Of a stretch of 64,000 nt of DNA, positions 7,960 to 17,368 are shown piece by piece; position 1 is the first letter of the stretch, and each line of letters starts with the position of its first letter. Location: assembly GCF_016767715.1 (NCBI RefSeq), contig NZ_CP050145.1:4154001-4218000 (forward strand), written 5' to 3'. The DNA comes from Mycobacteroides chelonae (lineage in GTDB: Bacteria > Actinomycetota > Actinomycetes > Mycobacteriales > Mycobacteriaceae). Made by a program: the position numbers and the translations under genes. Below the pieces are notes generated by a model that ran no database searches, had not been told where the DNA came from, and worked only from the letters and a program-made list of their open reading frames with translations.

Positions 7960-9369
7960 TTATCGCTGCTGAGCCCAGCTTTCTATGGCCTGCCCCATGG
8001 GGGTGGCTGTGTCGGCCATGCCGAGATACTCGCGCGCAATCGCCGACCAGGGCGCCTCTGCGCCGAGCCTGCCGAGGAGTGCGGCCACACACATTTCGGT
8101 GCGCCGCGCCATCGCATGCGTCTCCACTAGACGCTGGTTGCGGATGCCGTCGTAGAACCTGGACGAGGGCAATACGGCATCGGCAACCGAACGCCGCGCG
8201 ATATCCGGCGTCATCCGCAAGATCCCGTCTCCGAGATGCCAGCTACTGACCGCGCGGATGTACTCGGTGGCGGCGCTTCGCTCCATGGCCTCCGGGTCTG
8301 CCAGGAATCCCGCGGCCACCGCAAGCTCGAACGCCTGGTCATCATCCCCGGAGAGCAGCGCCCGAAACACCTTGCGCTGCACCTCGGCGTCCTCGTAATC
8401 CATATCCATGCACAATCCGAAGTCCACGAAACCGACCCGCCCATCGGGAAGCAGCATGATGTTGCCGGGATGTGGATCGGCGCAGAAGAATCCGGTTCGG
8501 TACATCTCACCGCAGTAGAAGCGATAGATCGCCTCCCCCACCAGGTTCCGCACCGGCTGATCCTGTTCGGCAAGGCCGTCGAAGGCCATACCGTCGAGGT
8601 ACTCGGTCACCAGGACGTGCTCGGTGCACAACTGCGCGATCGGTTCGGGGATGCGCCATGCCGGATGCCCCTGAAACGCATCGAAAATCCGCTGGTGGTG
8701 GGCTAGCTCGGCCCGGTAATCCACTTCCTTGATCATCTGCCGCTGTACCTCCGCGACGATGGCCTGGGTGTTGCTCGCGGGCATCTTCTTCGCCGCCAGC
8801 TTGGTGACCAGCTGCAGATTCTTCAGATCCGCGCGGACCTTGGACGCGATATCCGGGTACTGGATCTTGACCGCGACCATCCGTCCGTCGTCAAGTTGGC
8901 CGCGGTACACCTGGCCTATCGAGGCCGAGGCGATGGCACCCGAGTCAAGGCTCACGATCCGGGCACGCAGCTCACCCAGCTCACGTTCCAGCGCCCCGTG
9001 CATCGTCTCGTCGGGAATCCTTGGGGCATTGTCGAACAGGGGTGCAAGCCGGGCAGTGAACTCGTCTCTGGCCGATGTGGATGTGATACCCACGTCCACC
9101 ACAGAAAGCAGCTGGCCAAGTTTTTGCGCGGCGCCCTTCATCGAGCCCGCGACGGCCACCAAGTCGTCGGCGAACCGCAGAATATCGGCGTCCCGCCGAG
9201 CCGCGACGTCCGCCGAGACCGGTTTCATCGCCGTCGTTATCGCCGAGCGGACGGCATGACCGGCGACAACCTTGCCCAGCGCCGCCGCCCTCTTCGCACG
9301 CAGCGGCACGCCAGCTCGAGTTGCGTTGGCCTCGTTGTCAACTGGTTCGCCGATGGGATGCTCCTTCAT
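7960..9369 (-). CDS. ABC1/AarF (UbiB-type) atypical kinase
   Basis: A 469-residue protein with the signature of the UbiB/COQ8 family: the KxGQ motif (AQKLGQLLS, near residue 85), the Ala-rich loop ASASIGQVY in place of a normal P-loop, the VAVKIQYP lysine, the catalytic loop ADPHPGNIM and the metal-binding VDFGL. In other organisms these ATPases support isoprenoid-quinone metabolism or lipid handling; in mycobacteria the substrate is unknown. It begins 12 bases after the stop of the double-HTH TetR gene and is probably co-transcribed with it. No membrane segment is obvious, unlike E. coli UbiB. Confidence 0.85.
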   Translation of the reverse strand: MKEHPIGEPVDNEANATRAGVPLRAKRAAALGKVVAGHAVRSAITTAMKPVSADVAARRDADILRFADDLVAVAGSMKGAAQKLGQLLSVVDVGITSTSARDEFTARLAPLFDNAPRIPDETMHGALERELGELRARIVSLDSGAIASASIGQVYRGQLDDGRMVAVKIQYPDIASKVRADLKNLQLVTKLAAKKMPASNTQAIVAEVQRQMIKEVDYRAELAHHQRIFDAFQGHPAWRIPEPIAQLCTEHVLVTEYLDGMAFDGLAEQDQPVRNLVGEAIYRFYCGEMYRTGFFCADPHPGNIMLLPDGRVGFVDFGLCMDMDYEDAEVQRKVFRALLSGDDDQAFELAVAAGFLADPEAMERSAATEYIRAVSSWHLGDGILRMTPDIARRSVADAVLPSSRFYDGIRNQRLVETHAMARRTEMCVAALLGRLGAEAPWSAIAREYLGMADTATPMGQAIESWAQQR

Positions 9370-9381
9370 TGCCGCACCGAC

Positions 9382-10710
9382 CTAGGGCGCTGGATTCAGA
9401 CCATAAAGCAAAAAGTGCGTGATGGCCCGCGCGTACTCATCAATACGGTCAGTCCGGCCGTCGTCATCGACGACGAGGGTGACGGCGCCGACCAGCAAGG
9501 ACACAAATGCCTGGCCGAGGAACTCGGTATCGATCGACAGGTTTATCCGGTCGGCACCAATCATCGAATACACGGACTGCTCGCTGCGCACCGAGGCGAA
9601 GCGGAAGAACTGAATGATCGACTGCAGTGCCTCCGGATCCACTCCGGCGGCCTCCGTGCAGACAAAGATCAATGCGGGCAGCCTTTCGGCCACCGCCTCC
9701 AACGCGTTTGTAAATCCTTGCGCGAGAGCGTTTTCGATGTCCTGACGGGCATCCAGACGCCCAACCGGCCGCGACAGGACGGGCTCCATGGCCGAGAACT
9801 CACGAACCATCAGCGCATCGAGCAAATCGCGTTTGTTCTGGTAGTAGTTGTAGAACGTGCCGTGGCTGACCCCGAGTCGCTCGACGATCTCGTTCACCCC
9901 GACGGCGTGATATCCATCGGACAGGAAGCAGCCGAGCGCCGCATCCAGGAGTTCATTGCGGCGATCGGACGCGACAGGCACCGGAACATGCACGGAATCA
10001 ACGGTTTCCGCCGCGCCGCTCCCCGCGCTCGACTCCAGGACGACACCGTCGCGCAAGATGCCGCTTTCGGCGATCTGCGAAGCGGTACTCACGAAACGTT
10101 CTCGGGTACCGGGGTTGTCATGCCGGCTTTGTGCGAGCAGAAAACCGGGCAGCACCAGGGCCGGCAAGAGCCGCGCGAGCACGGCGTGGTTCTGTGCGTC
10201 CTCGGCCAGCCATCCGGCCCGACGGCCGCCGTCCAGGCCCCGCTGCACGTAGGAGTCGAGCATCGACTGGATACCGAGGACTCGCTGCTTGAGCTCCTTG
10301 TCGGCGGCGGCCGACTGGACGGTGAGAAGTTTGAGCAGCGCAGGCTCCTGATCCACCAGCGCGTAGAGGCGGCGGCCGCCCTCCATGATGATGTCGTTTC
10401 GTTCTTCGATGCCGCCGGTTCCGCCGACTACCTCGAGAAAGTCGTCGAGCGCCAGGGTGTCGACGAGGCGTTCCACGGCATAGTCGAAGACCAGGTCGAG
10501 AACCTCGCGCTTGCTGTCAACGTATCGGTAGACAGTGCCTTGTCCCATGCCGGCACGGCCCGCTATGTCGGACATGCTGGTCTGCTCGTAGCCGTTTTCG
10601 GTGAAGGCCGAAAAGGCCGCGTCGACGATCTGCTGACGGCGTTTGTCGGCAAGCCCGGACACCGGGGGGCGTCCTCGGCGAGGCGGATCCTGCGCCACTC
10701 GCTGCTCCAT
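9382..10710 (-). CDS. TetR-type regulator with two DNA-binding domains
   Basis: A 442-residue protein that looks like two TetR regulators in tandem. The first HTH spans about residues 22-72 (SMSDIAGRAGMGQGTVYRYV) and the second about 250-300 (VNEIVERLGVSHGTFYNYYQ), each followed by an all-helical ligand-binding-like region. A normal TetR is near 200 residues, so the length equals a complete duplication and fusion. The ATG at 10710 is preferred; 13 more codons are open upstream. It is followed after 12 bases by the ABC1 kinase gene, its likely operon partner. Binding sites and ligand are unknown. Confidence 0.85.
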   Translation of the reverse strand: MEQRVAQDPPRRGRPPVSGLADKRRQQIVDAAFSAFTENGYEQTSMSDIAGRAGMGQGTVYRYVDSKREVLDLVFDYAVERLVDTLALDDFLEVVGGTGGIEERNDIIMEGGRRLYALVDQEPALLKLLTVQSAAADKELKQRVLGIQSMLDSYVQRGLDGGRRAGWLAEDAQNHAVLARLLPALVLPGFLLAQSRHDNPGTRERFVSTASQIAESGILRDGVVLESSAGSGAAETVDSVHVPVPVASDRRNELLDAALGCFLSDGYHAVGVNEIVERLGVSHGTFYNYYQNKRDLLDALMVREFSAMEPVLSRPVGRLDARQDIENALAQGFTNALEAVAERLPALIFVCTEAAGVDPEALQSIIQFFRFASVRSEQSVYSMIGADRINLSIDTEFLGQAFVSLLVGAVTLVVDDDGRTDRIDEYARAITHFLLYGLNPAP

Positions 10711-10811
10711 CGACGTGTCTGACCGAACCGAAACCGGAGCGTCCCACAATTACGAACGCCTCGATGCCGTCAAAGTCTAAACACGTACGTGATGGCCCCT
10801 GCGGTGAGCGG

Positions 10812-11498
10812 TCAGCCCTCCAGCTTGTAGCCCAGGCCGCGCACCGTCACCAGATGCACCGGATTGGCCGGATCCGACTCGATCTTGGAGCGCAGACGCT
10901 TGACGTGTACGTCAAGCGTCTTGGTGTCGCCGACATAGTCGGCACCCCACACGCGGTCGATCAACTGACCGCGGGTAAGCACCCGCCCGCTGTTCCGGAT
11001 CAGGTATTCGAGCAGGTCGAACTCCTTGAGCGGCAGGGTGATCGCTTCCCCGTTCACCGACACCGTGTGCCGATCGACATCCATGCGGACCGGACCGGCC
11101 TCCAAGACGCCATCGCCCGCGGTGGTCTCTTCGGAATCCGATCCGCGGCGCAACACGGCGCGAATGCGGGCGATGAGCTCGCGCGCCGAGTACGGCTTGG
11201 TCACGTAGTCGTCGGCCCCGAGCTCCAGCCCGACGACCTTGTCGATCTCGCTGTCGCGTGCGGTCACCATGATCACCGGAACGCTGGACTTGGCGCGCAG
11301 CTGCTTGCACACGTCGGTACCGCTCATTCCGGGCAGCATCAGGTCCAGCAGCACGATGTCGGCACCAGCGCGTTCGAATTCGGCGAGCGCCGAGGGCCCG
11401 TCGTTGACGATGGTCGCCTCGAAGCCCTCCTTGCGCAGTAGGAAGGCCAGTGGATCGGCCAGCGAGTCTTCGTCCTCAACAATCAAGACACTGGTCAT
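10812..11498 (-). CDS. regX3: Response regulator RegX3
   Basis: A 228-residue OmpR/PhoB-type regulator. The receiver domain has the acidic pair EDE at residues 8-10, the phospho-acceptor Asp in [10 protein letters not shown] (residue 52) and the Lys in TKPYS. The winged-helix DNA-binding domain occupies about residues 130-228 ([26 protein letters not shown]). In mycobacteria SenX3-RegX3 controls phosphate starvation responses. Its ATG overlaps the stop of senX3 (ATGA), so the two are translationally coupled, with none of the MIRU-type spacer present in M. tuberculosis. The adjacent gpmA and the downstream synteny support orthology to Rv0491. Confidence 0.95.
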   Translation of the reverse strand: MTSVLIVEDEDSLADPLAFLLRKEGFEATIVNDGPSALAEFERAGADIVLLDLMLPGMSGTDVCKQLRAKSSVPVIMVTARDSEIDKVVGLELGADDYVTKPYSARELIARIRAVLRRGSDSEETTAGDGVLEAGPVRMDVDRHTVSVNGEAITLPLKEFDLLEYLIRNSGRVLTRGQLIDRVWGADYVGDTKTLDVHVKRLRSKIESDPANPVHLVTVRGLGYKLEG

Positions 11499-12808
11499 CG
11501 ACGTACATGTTCCTCTCGTGTAGTCGCTTGACGCTCCTCGCGTAAGCGGCTGGTTGGTGCGTGCGGCGGGGCTTGGTTGGTCGCGTCTTTGCGGGGGGTG
11601 GGTTGATCTGCTTGCGGGCCGTCTGCGGATTCTTCGATCACGTCATCCTCTTCCTCATAAACCGGGAGAGACAGCGTGAAGGTCGACCCGGTGCCGGGCT
11701 GGCTCCACAGCTTGATGGCGCCGTTGTGATTGGCCGCCACATGCTTGACGATCGCCAGACCCAATCCGGTGCCGCCGGTGTCGCGGGAGCGCGCCTTGTC
11801 CACCCGGAAGAACCGTTCGAAGACACGTTCCTGATGTTCCTTGGCGATCCCGATGCCACGGTCGGTGACGGCAATCTCGACCTTGTCGCCCCGGCGCCGG
11901 CGGCTGATCGACACCGGCGATCCGTGCGGCGAGTAGGCAATGGCGTTGGCCACCAGATTGCTGATCGCGGTGATGAGCAGCGTGGGGTCACCGCGCACCT
12001 CGAAACCACTGGGCGCGTCCGTGGTGACCGCGATATCGGCGTTCTCGGCGGCCACCTTGGACCGGCTCAACGCTTCGGACACCACGAAGTCGACGTCGAC
12101 GACCTCCAGATCGGGAAGCTTCTCGGCGCCCTGCAGCCGGGAGAGCGCGATGAGTTCGGTGACCATGTTGCCCAGGCGACGGGACTCCGCGAGAACCTGC
12201 TCACCGAAATGCTGCACCGTCTCGGGTTCGTCCGAAGATTCCAGTAGTGCCTCGGCGAGCACGCCCATCGCGCCGACAGGCGTCTTGAGCTCATGGCTGA
12301 CATTGGCCACGAAGTCGCGGCGGGTGGCCTCCATACGGACATGCTCGGAGTCGTCGTCGACATAGATGACGGCCCAGCGCGGATCGGCATCGGAGAGCCT
12401 GCGCACGTGCCCGCGCAGCGAGAACCCCGCGCGACCCGGCGCCTTCGGCTTGGTGGTCAGATCCACTTCGACGGCCTCACCGGTGGCCAGCGTCCGTTGG
12501 GCGGCGGTCCATGCCTGCTCGTCGAGCTGGCGGTCGCGTACCAGGCCCAGCTCCCGCGCGCGGGCGTTGACCAGGACGACGTCCTGGTGTTTGTCGACGA
12601 CGACAATTCCGGTCGGTGAGATGGCGACAATGCGCTCGAGCATCTGGGAAACGGTCAAACCGCTCTGGGCTACCTGCGAACCTTTCCGGGCCGCGCGGTG
12701 GGTCGAGGAGCGGCGCGAGTACCACGCGCCCAGCACCGCACCCGCAGCAAGCGCCACGAGGGCTGCGATCGTCACGATCACAACCAGAGAGCCCGATGAG
12801 GCGGTCAC
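11495..12808 (-). CDS. senX3: Sensor histidine kinase SenX3
   Basis: A 437-residue membrane kinase, partner of RegX3. One N-terminal membrane segment (residues 8-28) is followed by a PAS-like domain ([19 protein letters not shown]), a HisKA domain with the phospho-acceptor His in VSHELKTP, and a HATPase domain with the N box [18 protein letters not shown] and [11 protein letters not shown]. The C-terminal 40 residues are charged and Pro-rich. The start codon is GTG. Upstream (12809-12958) are paired GTTCACC-type repeats that may be RegX3 sites, which would make the operon autoregulated. Confidence 0.95.
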   Translation of the reverse strand: MTASSGSLVVIVTIAALVALAAGAVLGAWYSRRSSTHRAARKGSQVAQSGLTVSQMLERIVAISPTGIVVVDKHQDVVLVNARARELGLVRDRQLDEQAWTAAQRTLATGEAVEVDLTTKPKAPGRAGFSLRGHVRRLSDADPRWAVIYVDDDSEHVRMEATRRDFVANVSHELKTPVGAMGVLAEALLESSDEPETVQHFGEQVLAESRRLGNMVTELIALSRLQGAEKLPDLEVVDVDFVVSEALSRSKVAAENADIAVTTDAPSGFEVRGDPTLLITAISNLVANAIAYSPHGSPVSISRRRRGDKVEIAVTDRGIGIAKEHQERVFERFFRVDKARSRDTGGTGLGLAIVKHVAANHNGAIKLWSQPGTGSTFTLSLPVYEEEDDVIEESADGPQADQPTPRKDATNQAPPHAPTSRLREERQATTREEHVRR

Positions 12809-12824
12809 GCGAAAAGCGTACGCA

Positions 12825-12911
12825 TTCGGTGAACGTCACCCCAGCAGCGTGCGGCTAAATGCCGAGCAAGTCACACATTCCCGCACAGGTGTTAGGCGTG
12901 AGTTCACCGAA
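12825..12911. promoter_or_regulatory. Inverted repeat TTCGGTGAAC ... GTTCACCGAA in the senX3 promoter
   Basis: An exact 10-base inverted repeat, arms at 12825-12834 and 12902-12911, within the 150 bases between gpmA and senX3. The GGTGAAC/GTTCACC core resembles the elements I recall being reported for RegX3 in fast-growing mycobacteria. The assignment to RegX3 is inference. Confidence 0.5.
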
Positions 12912-12913
12912 TA

Positions 12914-12929
12914 TTCGCCGATTGGCGAA
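12914..12929. promoter_or_regulatory. Palindrome TTCGCC-GATT-GGCGAA
   Basis: A perfect 6-base inverted repeat with a 4-base spacer next to the GTTCACCGAA arm, overlapping a second small palindrome (CGAATATTCG, 12908-12917). It may belong to the senX3 control region or be a hairpin in the message. Function unknown. Confidence 0.35.
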
Positions 12930-12958
12930 GTTTTGGTGGGTCAGGCTCACCGGGAAGG

Positions 12959-13729
12959 CTATTTGGCGCCCTGATTGGCTACCGCCGCGGCTCCTGCCGC
13001 AGCCGCCTCCGGGTCCAGGTAAACCCCGCCTGCCGTGATCGGTTTGAGGTTCTCGTCAAGGTCATACCGCAACGGAATACCCGTGGGGATGTTCAGTCCC
13101 ACGATCTCCTCGTCGGAGATCCCGTCGAGGTACTTCACCAGGGCCCGCAGCGAATTACCGTGGGCGGCAACCAGAACCGTCTTACCCGCACGAAGTTCCG
13201 GCACAATGGCCTCCTCGTAGTACGGCACGAATCGCGCCACCACATCGGCCAGGCATTCGGTGAGCGGTCCACCGCCGATATCGGCGTAGCGAGGATCCTG
13301 ATCCTGGCTGTAGTGGCTGCCCCGCTCGATGGGCGGCGGCGGGGTGTCATAGCTGCGGCGCCAGGCCATGAACTGGTCCTCGCCGTACTTGGCCTTGGTT
13401 TCGGCCTTGTCCAGACCCTGCAGCGCACCGTAGTGGCGCTCGTTGAGGCGCCAGTCCCGCACCACCGGGATCCAGAGCCGATCAGCGGTGTCGAGGGCCA
13501 AATGCGCGGTGTTGATCGCGCGGCGCAGCAGCGAGGTGAACAGAATGTCCGGCAGCAGTCCCTGCTGAGCCAGCAGCTCACCACCGCGCTGGGCCTCTGA
13601 CCTGCCCTTTTCGGTGAGGTCGACGTCGACCCAGCCGGTGAACAGGTTCTTCGCATTCCACTGGCTCTCACCGTGGCGCAGCAGGATAAGGGTGGCTCCG
13701 TGTGCCTGATTGGAGGTCTCGCCGCTCAT
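12959..13729 (-). CDS. gpmA: 2,3-bisphosphoglycerate-dependent phosphoglycerate mutase
   Basis: A 256-residue histidine phosphatase-type mutase that interconverts 3- and 2-phosphoglycerate in glycolysis. The phospho-His motif [10 protein letters not shown] begins near residue 14, ERHYGALQG is in the middle, and the second catalytic His is in [11 protein letters not shown]. The ATG at 13729 (MSGETSNQ) is chosen because the motif then sits at the normal distance from the N-terminus; the frame stays open for 34 more codons without similarity to the family. Position beside senX3-regX3 matches Rv0489 (gpm1). Confidence 0.95.
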   Translation of the reverse strand: MSGETSNQAHGATLILLRHGESQWNAKNLFTGWVDVDLTEKGRSEAQRGGELLAQQGLLPDILFTSLLRRAINTAHLALDTADRLWIPVVRDWRLNERHYGALQGLDKAETKAKYGEDQFMAWRRSYDTPPPPIERGSHYSQDQDPRYADIGGGPLTECLADVVARFVPYYEEAIVPELRAGKTVLVAAHGNSLRALVKYLDGISDEEIVGLNIPTGIPLRYDLDENLKPITAGGVYLDPEAAAAGAAAVANQGAK

Positions 13730-13772
13730 GAGCGCCAGTCTCTCATGTGGCTGCCCAGCTGCTCCCGACGTA

Positions 13773-14324
13773 TCAACCCTGTCCCCTGTCCAGATCGGCG
13801 TAGCGCATGTCCCGAACCACCGCAGACGCATTGGTCATGAGTTCATGCACGGAGTATCTGCATGCGACCGGGTCGCGTACTACTCCCACGCGGACGCGCA
13901 GCACGTTGAGCGCATTCGCGACATGAAGTGCCACCACCGCGCCCGACCACCTGGCCGACGGCGGCTCCGGAACCCTCATTGCCGCGGACAACTTGTTCAC
14001 CGTCCGTGCGGCGGGGTCATCACGATGGGTGGGCTGTGCGGCGTCGAGCTCCTGGACGACCATGTCCAGGAGGACCTCCTCGGCGATAGCCGCTTCAAAG
14101 AACTGGACGTGCTGGATGTAGACGGGGTCGCCGCCGTTCATTCCGGTATCGCAGGCGAAAAACACCGCGGTGACGGCCCGGGGCGAGAGGCTCGCGGACG
14201 CGGCGAGGCCCACCGCCGCCGCCGCGACCTCGAAGAGTCCGGCGTCATCGGTGAATCCCATCTGCTCCCGGCCCCAGCCAGACGAGTCAAAGAGCGACTT
14301 CACTTTGGCACCTCCTGCACTCAT
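13773..14324 (-). CDS. Hypothetical protein, alpha-helical, unknown function
   Basis: A 183-residue protein starting at ATG 14324; a GTG three codons earlier is also possible. It is rich in Ala and Val with several predicted helices and shows a His/Asp/Glu-containing centre ([23 protein letters not shown]). I recognise no family. It stands alone between gpmA and the PapA-like gene, on the same strand as both, with 35 bases separating it from the latter, so it may be the last gene of that unit. Codon use is like that of its neighbours, so it is probably a real gene. Confidence 0.6.
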   Translation of the reverse strand: MSAGGAKVKSLFDSSGWGREQMGFTDDAGLFEVAAAAVGLAASASLSPRAVTAVFFACDTGMNGGDPVYIQHVQFFEAAIAEEVLLDMVVQELDAAQPTHRDDPAARTVNKLSAAMRVPEPPSARWSGAVVALHVANALNVLRVRVGVVRDPVACRYSVHELMTNASAVVRDMRYADLDRGQG

Positions 14325-14359
14325 CGAGACCACTGGCCACGGGATGCGTGTTTGACGAT

Positions 14360-15682
14360 TCAGTCGAAAACCTTTACCGGAATCAACTTCTCGATCTCGG
14401 ACTGCAGTATCTGCTCGATTCGCTGCGCAGTGTTCTTGCCGGTCACGAGCTTGGTGAAGTCGATACTCAAGCGCCCGTTGTAGCTGGTGATGAAATAGAT
14501 GCGTCCCTCAACCATCGCGACACCCCTCGTCGCGATGAATGCGCTCACGGCGTGGAGCTCGACGCCGCAACGAAAATCGTTGATATCTACCCCGTCTGGT
14601 GTTGCGAAATCCGACACGCGACCCCAGTTGGTGATCTGGATGGCAGTGAAGGTCGGGACCCAACCTCCCATCGGCACCAGCAGGAAGTACCGTCTGACCA
14701 ACGCCAGCGCCCGCCGGAAATCGCCACGGACAAATGCGGTTTGGTGAATGCGGGTGGTTCGCAAGCCCTCACGGATATCCGCCATGACGTGGCGGGCGAG
14801 GTCAAGCGCGTCGCTACCGCGCCCGACCTCGAGGATCGTCTCGGCAATGCCCAGCACGTTGGTGCCCTCCGTCGGCGCGACCGGCGGATCAATCCGGGAG
14901 CGCAGATTCACAAATGAGGAAACTGCCACGGGTAGTTCGCTTTTCCCTGAAATCTCGCGCTCGGCGAGCACCAGCGCAGCGCTGACGAGCCCGTTGAGTG
15001 TGACCCCGTGCGTACGCCCTACCTCAATGAGCCGATCGGTCTGCTCCACCGACAGGTGGATGCGTGCTCGTTGGGCACGACGTGGCCGAAACGCGGTCCA
15101 GATCCGTTCGGGCCCGCGGTATGCGGGGCGAAGGTCCATCAGCTGCCGGGACGTCGATTCGGTGTAGCCACGCGCACGCAGCAGTGTCTCCGAACTCGCC
15201 GGAATGGGATGCGCACCCATCAACCCGCTGATGCCGTTGACTGCGCGCGTTCTCCCCGTGTAGAGACTCCACAAGTCGTGCAGGTATGCCAGAGCCGCGT
15301 CGGCATCCGCGATGGCGTGATGCAAAAGAAACGTCACACGGAACTTCTCACCCGACCGGTAGACGTGCAGTGCACACACCTGCCCAACGGGTAACGCCGA
15401 GTTCCCGGACATGACGTAATCCCCGATGTCGGCGTCGCCGACATCCCAGAACACGACGGCCGGCCGTTCGCGACCCGTGAATCGAAGTTCAAAACCTTTG
15501 CGCGAAACATGGATTCGACCGCCCAATAACGGGTACATGCCCACGAGGTCGTCGAGGGCCCCCTCAAACGCGACATCCTCCAGTGCGCCCGTGCCATAGC
15601 AATGTTGAGCCACCGTGGTACCCGAGACGACGAACACGGACTCCGAAGGCGCGAGAACACGCGGGGGCAGCAGCTCGGGCAT
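14360..15682 (-). CDS. PapA-like acyltransferase (condensation-domain fold)
   Basis: A 440-residue protein of the condensation-domain acyltransferase family, to which mycobacterial PapA enzymes belong. The catalytic motif is HHAIADA (His121, His122, Asp126; the canonical HHxxxDG ends in Ala here), and a later TNWGR segment matches the conserved second motif region. PapA proteins transfer fatty acyl chains from a carrier protein or CoA to hydroxyls of envelope lipids. The ATG at 15682 is selected by the strong ribosome site AAAGGAG 5 bases before it rather than the ATG 12 codons upstream. Three CGATAC repeats lie just upstream, so it is probably separately regulated. Confidence 0.75.
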   Translation of the reverse strand: MPELLPPRVLAPSESVFVVSGTTVAQHCYGTGALEDVAFEGALDDLVGMYPLLGGRIHVSRKGFELRFTGRERPAVVFWDVGDADIGDYVMSGNSALPVGQVCALHVYRSGEKFRVTFLLHHAIADADAALAYLHDLWSLYTGRTRAVNGISGLMGAHPIPASSETLLRARGYTESTSRQLMDLRPAYRGPERIWTAFRPRRAQRARIHLSVEQTDRLIEVGRTHGVTLNGLVSAALVLAEREISGKSELPVAVSSFVNLRSRIDPPVAPTEGTNVLGIAETILEVGRGSDALDLARHVMADIREGLRTTRIHQTAFVRGDFRRALALVRRYFLLVPMGGWVPTFTAIQITNWGRVSDFATPDGVDINDFRCGVELHAVSAFIATRGVAMVEGRIYFITSYNGRLSIDFTKLVTGKNTAQRIEQILQSEIEKLIPVKVFD

Positions 15683-15700
15683 GAAGCTCCTTTGACAAGC

Positions 15701-15748
15701 CAGATATTCGATACACAAAGTTATCGATACTGAAAGTACCCGATACTT
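15701..15748. promoter_or_regulatory. Three 16-base repeats carrying CGATAC
   Basis: CGATAC occurs at 15709, 15725 and 15741, exactly 16 bases apart; the second and third copies also share AAAGT at the same offset. The array ends 19 bases before the ATG of the PapA-like gene (on the minus strand). It resembles a set of tandem operator sites or iterons. The remaining bases 15749-15826 show nothing further. Confidence 0.55.
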
Positions 15749-15826
15749 GTCATATTGCCACGTGCCGCGGCATCGCCGCAGGTTACGGCACCAGCCGCGT
15801 GCCCGAGGTTGTCCTCTATTCGGCGA

Positions 15827-17368
15827 TTATTCGGCGATTGCCGCCACCGCGGCCGTCCGGTCGCGCCCTACCTGACCGGCGAAGGCATAGTCATCGAGCG
15901 GGAACGCCTGCGACGAGCGGCGTGCGGACTGCGTCGTCTGAGGCCTGATGTACGCGGATTCGCCGTTGTGGTCGAAGTAGTAGCTGTTGGCAGTGGTGCA
16001 GTTACCGGTCTGGAACAGCGAGTAGGTGTAGCGCGACCGCGCATCCCTGGTCCACGCGTCGGCCGCGTCGGCACGCACCTCGACATCGGTGGCCCCGAGT
16101 CGTTGAGCCTCGCCGATGACCCGCCCGATATGGATGGCGGCGGTGTCGACCACGCTGTGATACGTGCCACCGGTCCAGCCATATTGCCCAAAGACGTTGA
16201 AGCTGTTGGGCAATCCCGGTATGGAGAAGCCGTGATAGCTCTGCGGCGGGTGGTTCTGATAGAAGTCGGCGAGATCGAAGCCGGCCCGGCCGCTCACCGG
16301 CCGGTCCCGATACACCTGCGGGTCGAAGAACAACCGGAATCCGGTGGCGAGGATCAAGGCGTCGATCTCTCGCTCCACGCCCGCGGCGGTACGAACACCG
16401 TCGGCGGTGATGGTGTCGATCGGATCGGTAACCAGCTCAACGTTCGCCCGGTTGAAGGTCGGCAGATAGGTGTTGGAGGTAGCAGGGCGCTTGCACCCGA
16501 AGTCGTAGTCGGGGGTCAGCTTGGCCCGTAACTCCTTATCGGGCACCTGCAGCCGGTACGAGACATTACCGAGCAGCCAACGCAGCGCCCCTGGGGTGTT
16601 GCCCAGGCGACCGGCATTGAGCACCCCGTAGACAAGCGCACCGCCCACGATGAATTCCAGGCCCTCCTGCAGCAAGCGCTGAGTCCTCGGTATCCGGCGG
16701 AACAGTGCCCGCACCGGTGCCGGCATGCTCGGGTCGATCTTGGGGAAAACCCAGATCGGCGTCCGCTGATAGACGTCGAGATGGCCGACTTCACGTGCGA
16801 TCTCGGGAATGATCTGCACAGCACTGGCCCCGGTGCCGATGATGGCGACACGCTTGCCCTTCAGATCCACGCTGTGGTCCCAGGCCGCCGAACGCAGGAC
16901 GGTGCCGCGGAAGTCGTCAAGCCCCTTCAGTTCTGCCGGTTTGGGCTCGGGAAATGGGCCCGCCGCGACGACGATGAATCTGGCCGTCACCTCCTGCCCA
17001 TTGACCCGAAGCCGCCACAACTTCGCGTCCTCGTCCCAGGTACGCGCGCCCACGTCACTGCCGAATCTGACGAATCGCTGCACGTCGTTCTCGCGGTACA
17101 GCCGCTCGATATAGCTGAGCACCTCCCCGCCCTTGGCGTAGAACCTGGTCCACTCGGGGTTCAGAGCATGGCGAAACTGGTAGGCCTGTGCCGGAATATC
17201 CACTCCGATACCGGGGTAGACGTTCTGACGCCAGGTACCACCGACGCCGTCCATGCGCTCGTAGATGACGAAGTCGTCGATACCTCGCCGGCGCAGCTCC
17301 AACCCGATACCGAATCCGGCCAGCCCGGCACCGATGACGGCGACATAGTGATCAGGTTGGTCACTCAT
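15827..17368 (-). CDS. Flavin-containing (Baeyer-Villiger-type) monooxygenase
   Basis: A 513-residue flavoprotein, third of its kind in the window. It shows the FAD motif GAGLAG near residue 13, GGTWRQNVYPGIGVD near 43 and the NADPH motif GTGASA near 180. The fingerprint reads FRGTVLRSAAW, so the family His is Arg. The ATG overlaps the stop of the diiron protein upstream (ATGA), placing it as last gene of the SDR/fusion/diiron/monooxygenase operon. The diiron partner and the fused flavoprotein-esterase suggest a shared route for oxidising a lipid or cyclic substrate. The substrate cannot be read from sequence. Confidence 0.85.
   Translation of the reverse strand: MSDQPDHYVAVIGAGLAGFGIGLELRRRGIDDFVIYERMDGVGGTWRQNVYPGIGVDIPAQAYQFRHALNPEWTRFYAKGGEVLSYIERLYRENDVQRFVRFGSDVGARTWDEDAKLWRLRVNGQEVTARFIVVAAGPFPEPKPAELKGLDDFRGTVLRSAAWDHSVDLKGKRVAIIGTGASAVQIIPEIAREVGHLDVYQRTPIWVFPKIDPSMPAPVRALFRRIPRTQRLLQEGLEFIVGGALVYGVLNAGRLGNTPGALRWLLGNVSYRLQVPDKELRAKLTPDYDFGCKRPATSNTYLPTFNRANVELVTDPIDTITADGVRTAAGVEREIDALILATGFRLFFDPQVYRDRPVSGRAGFDLADFYQNHPPQSYHGFSIPGLPNSFNVFGQYGWTGGTYHSVVDTAAIHIGRVIGEAQRLGATDVEVRADAADAWTRDARSRYTYSLFQTGNCTTANSYYFDHNGESAYIRPQTTQSARRSSQAFPLDDYAFAGQVGRDRTAAVAAIAE

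Noticed and set aside
8896..10722. 608-codon plus-strand frame opposite the ABC1 kinase and TetR genes
   Set aside because: Antisense to two clear genes with no ribosome site or recognisable domain; codon pattern is that of a shadow frame.
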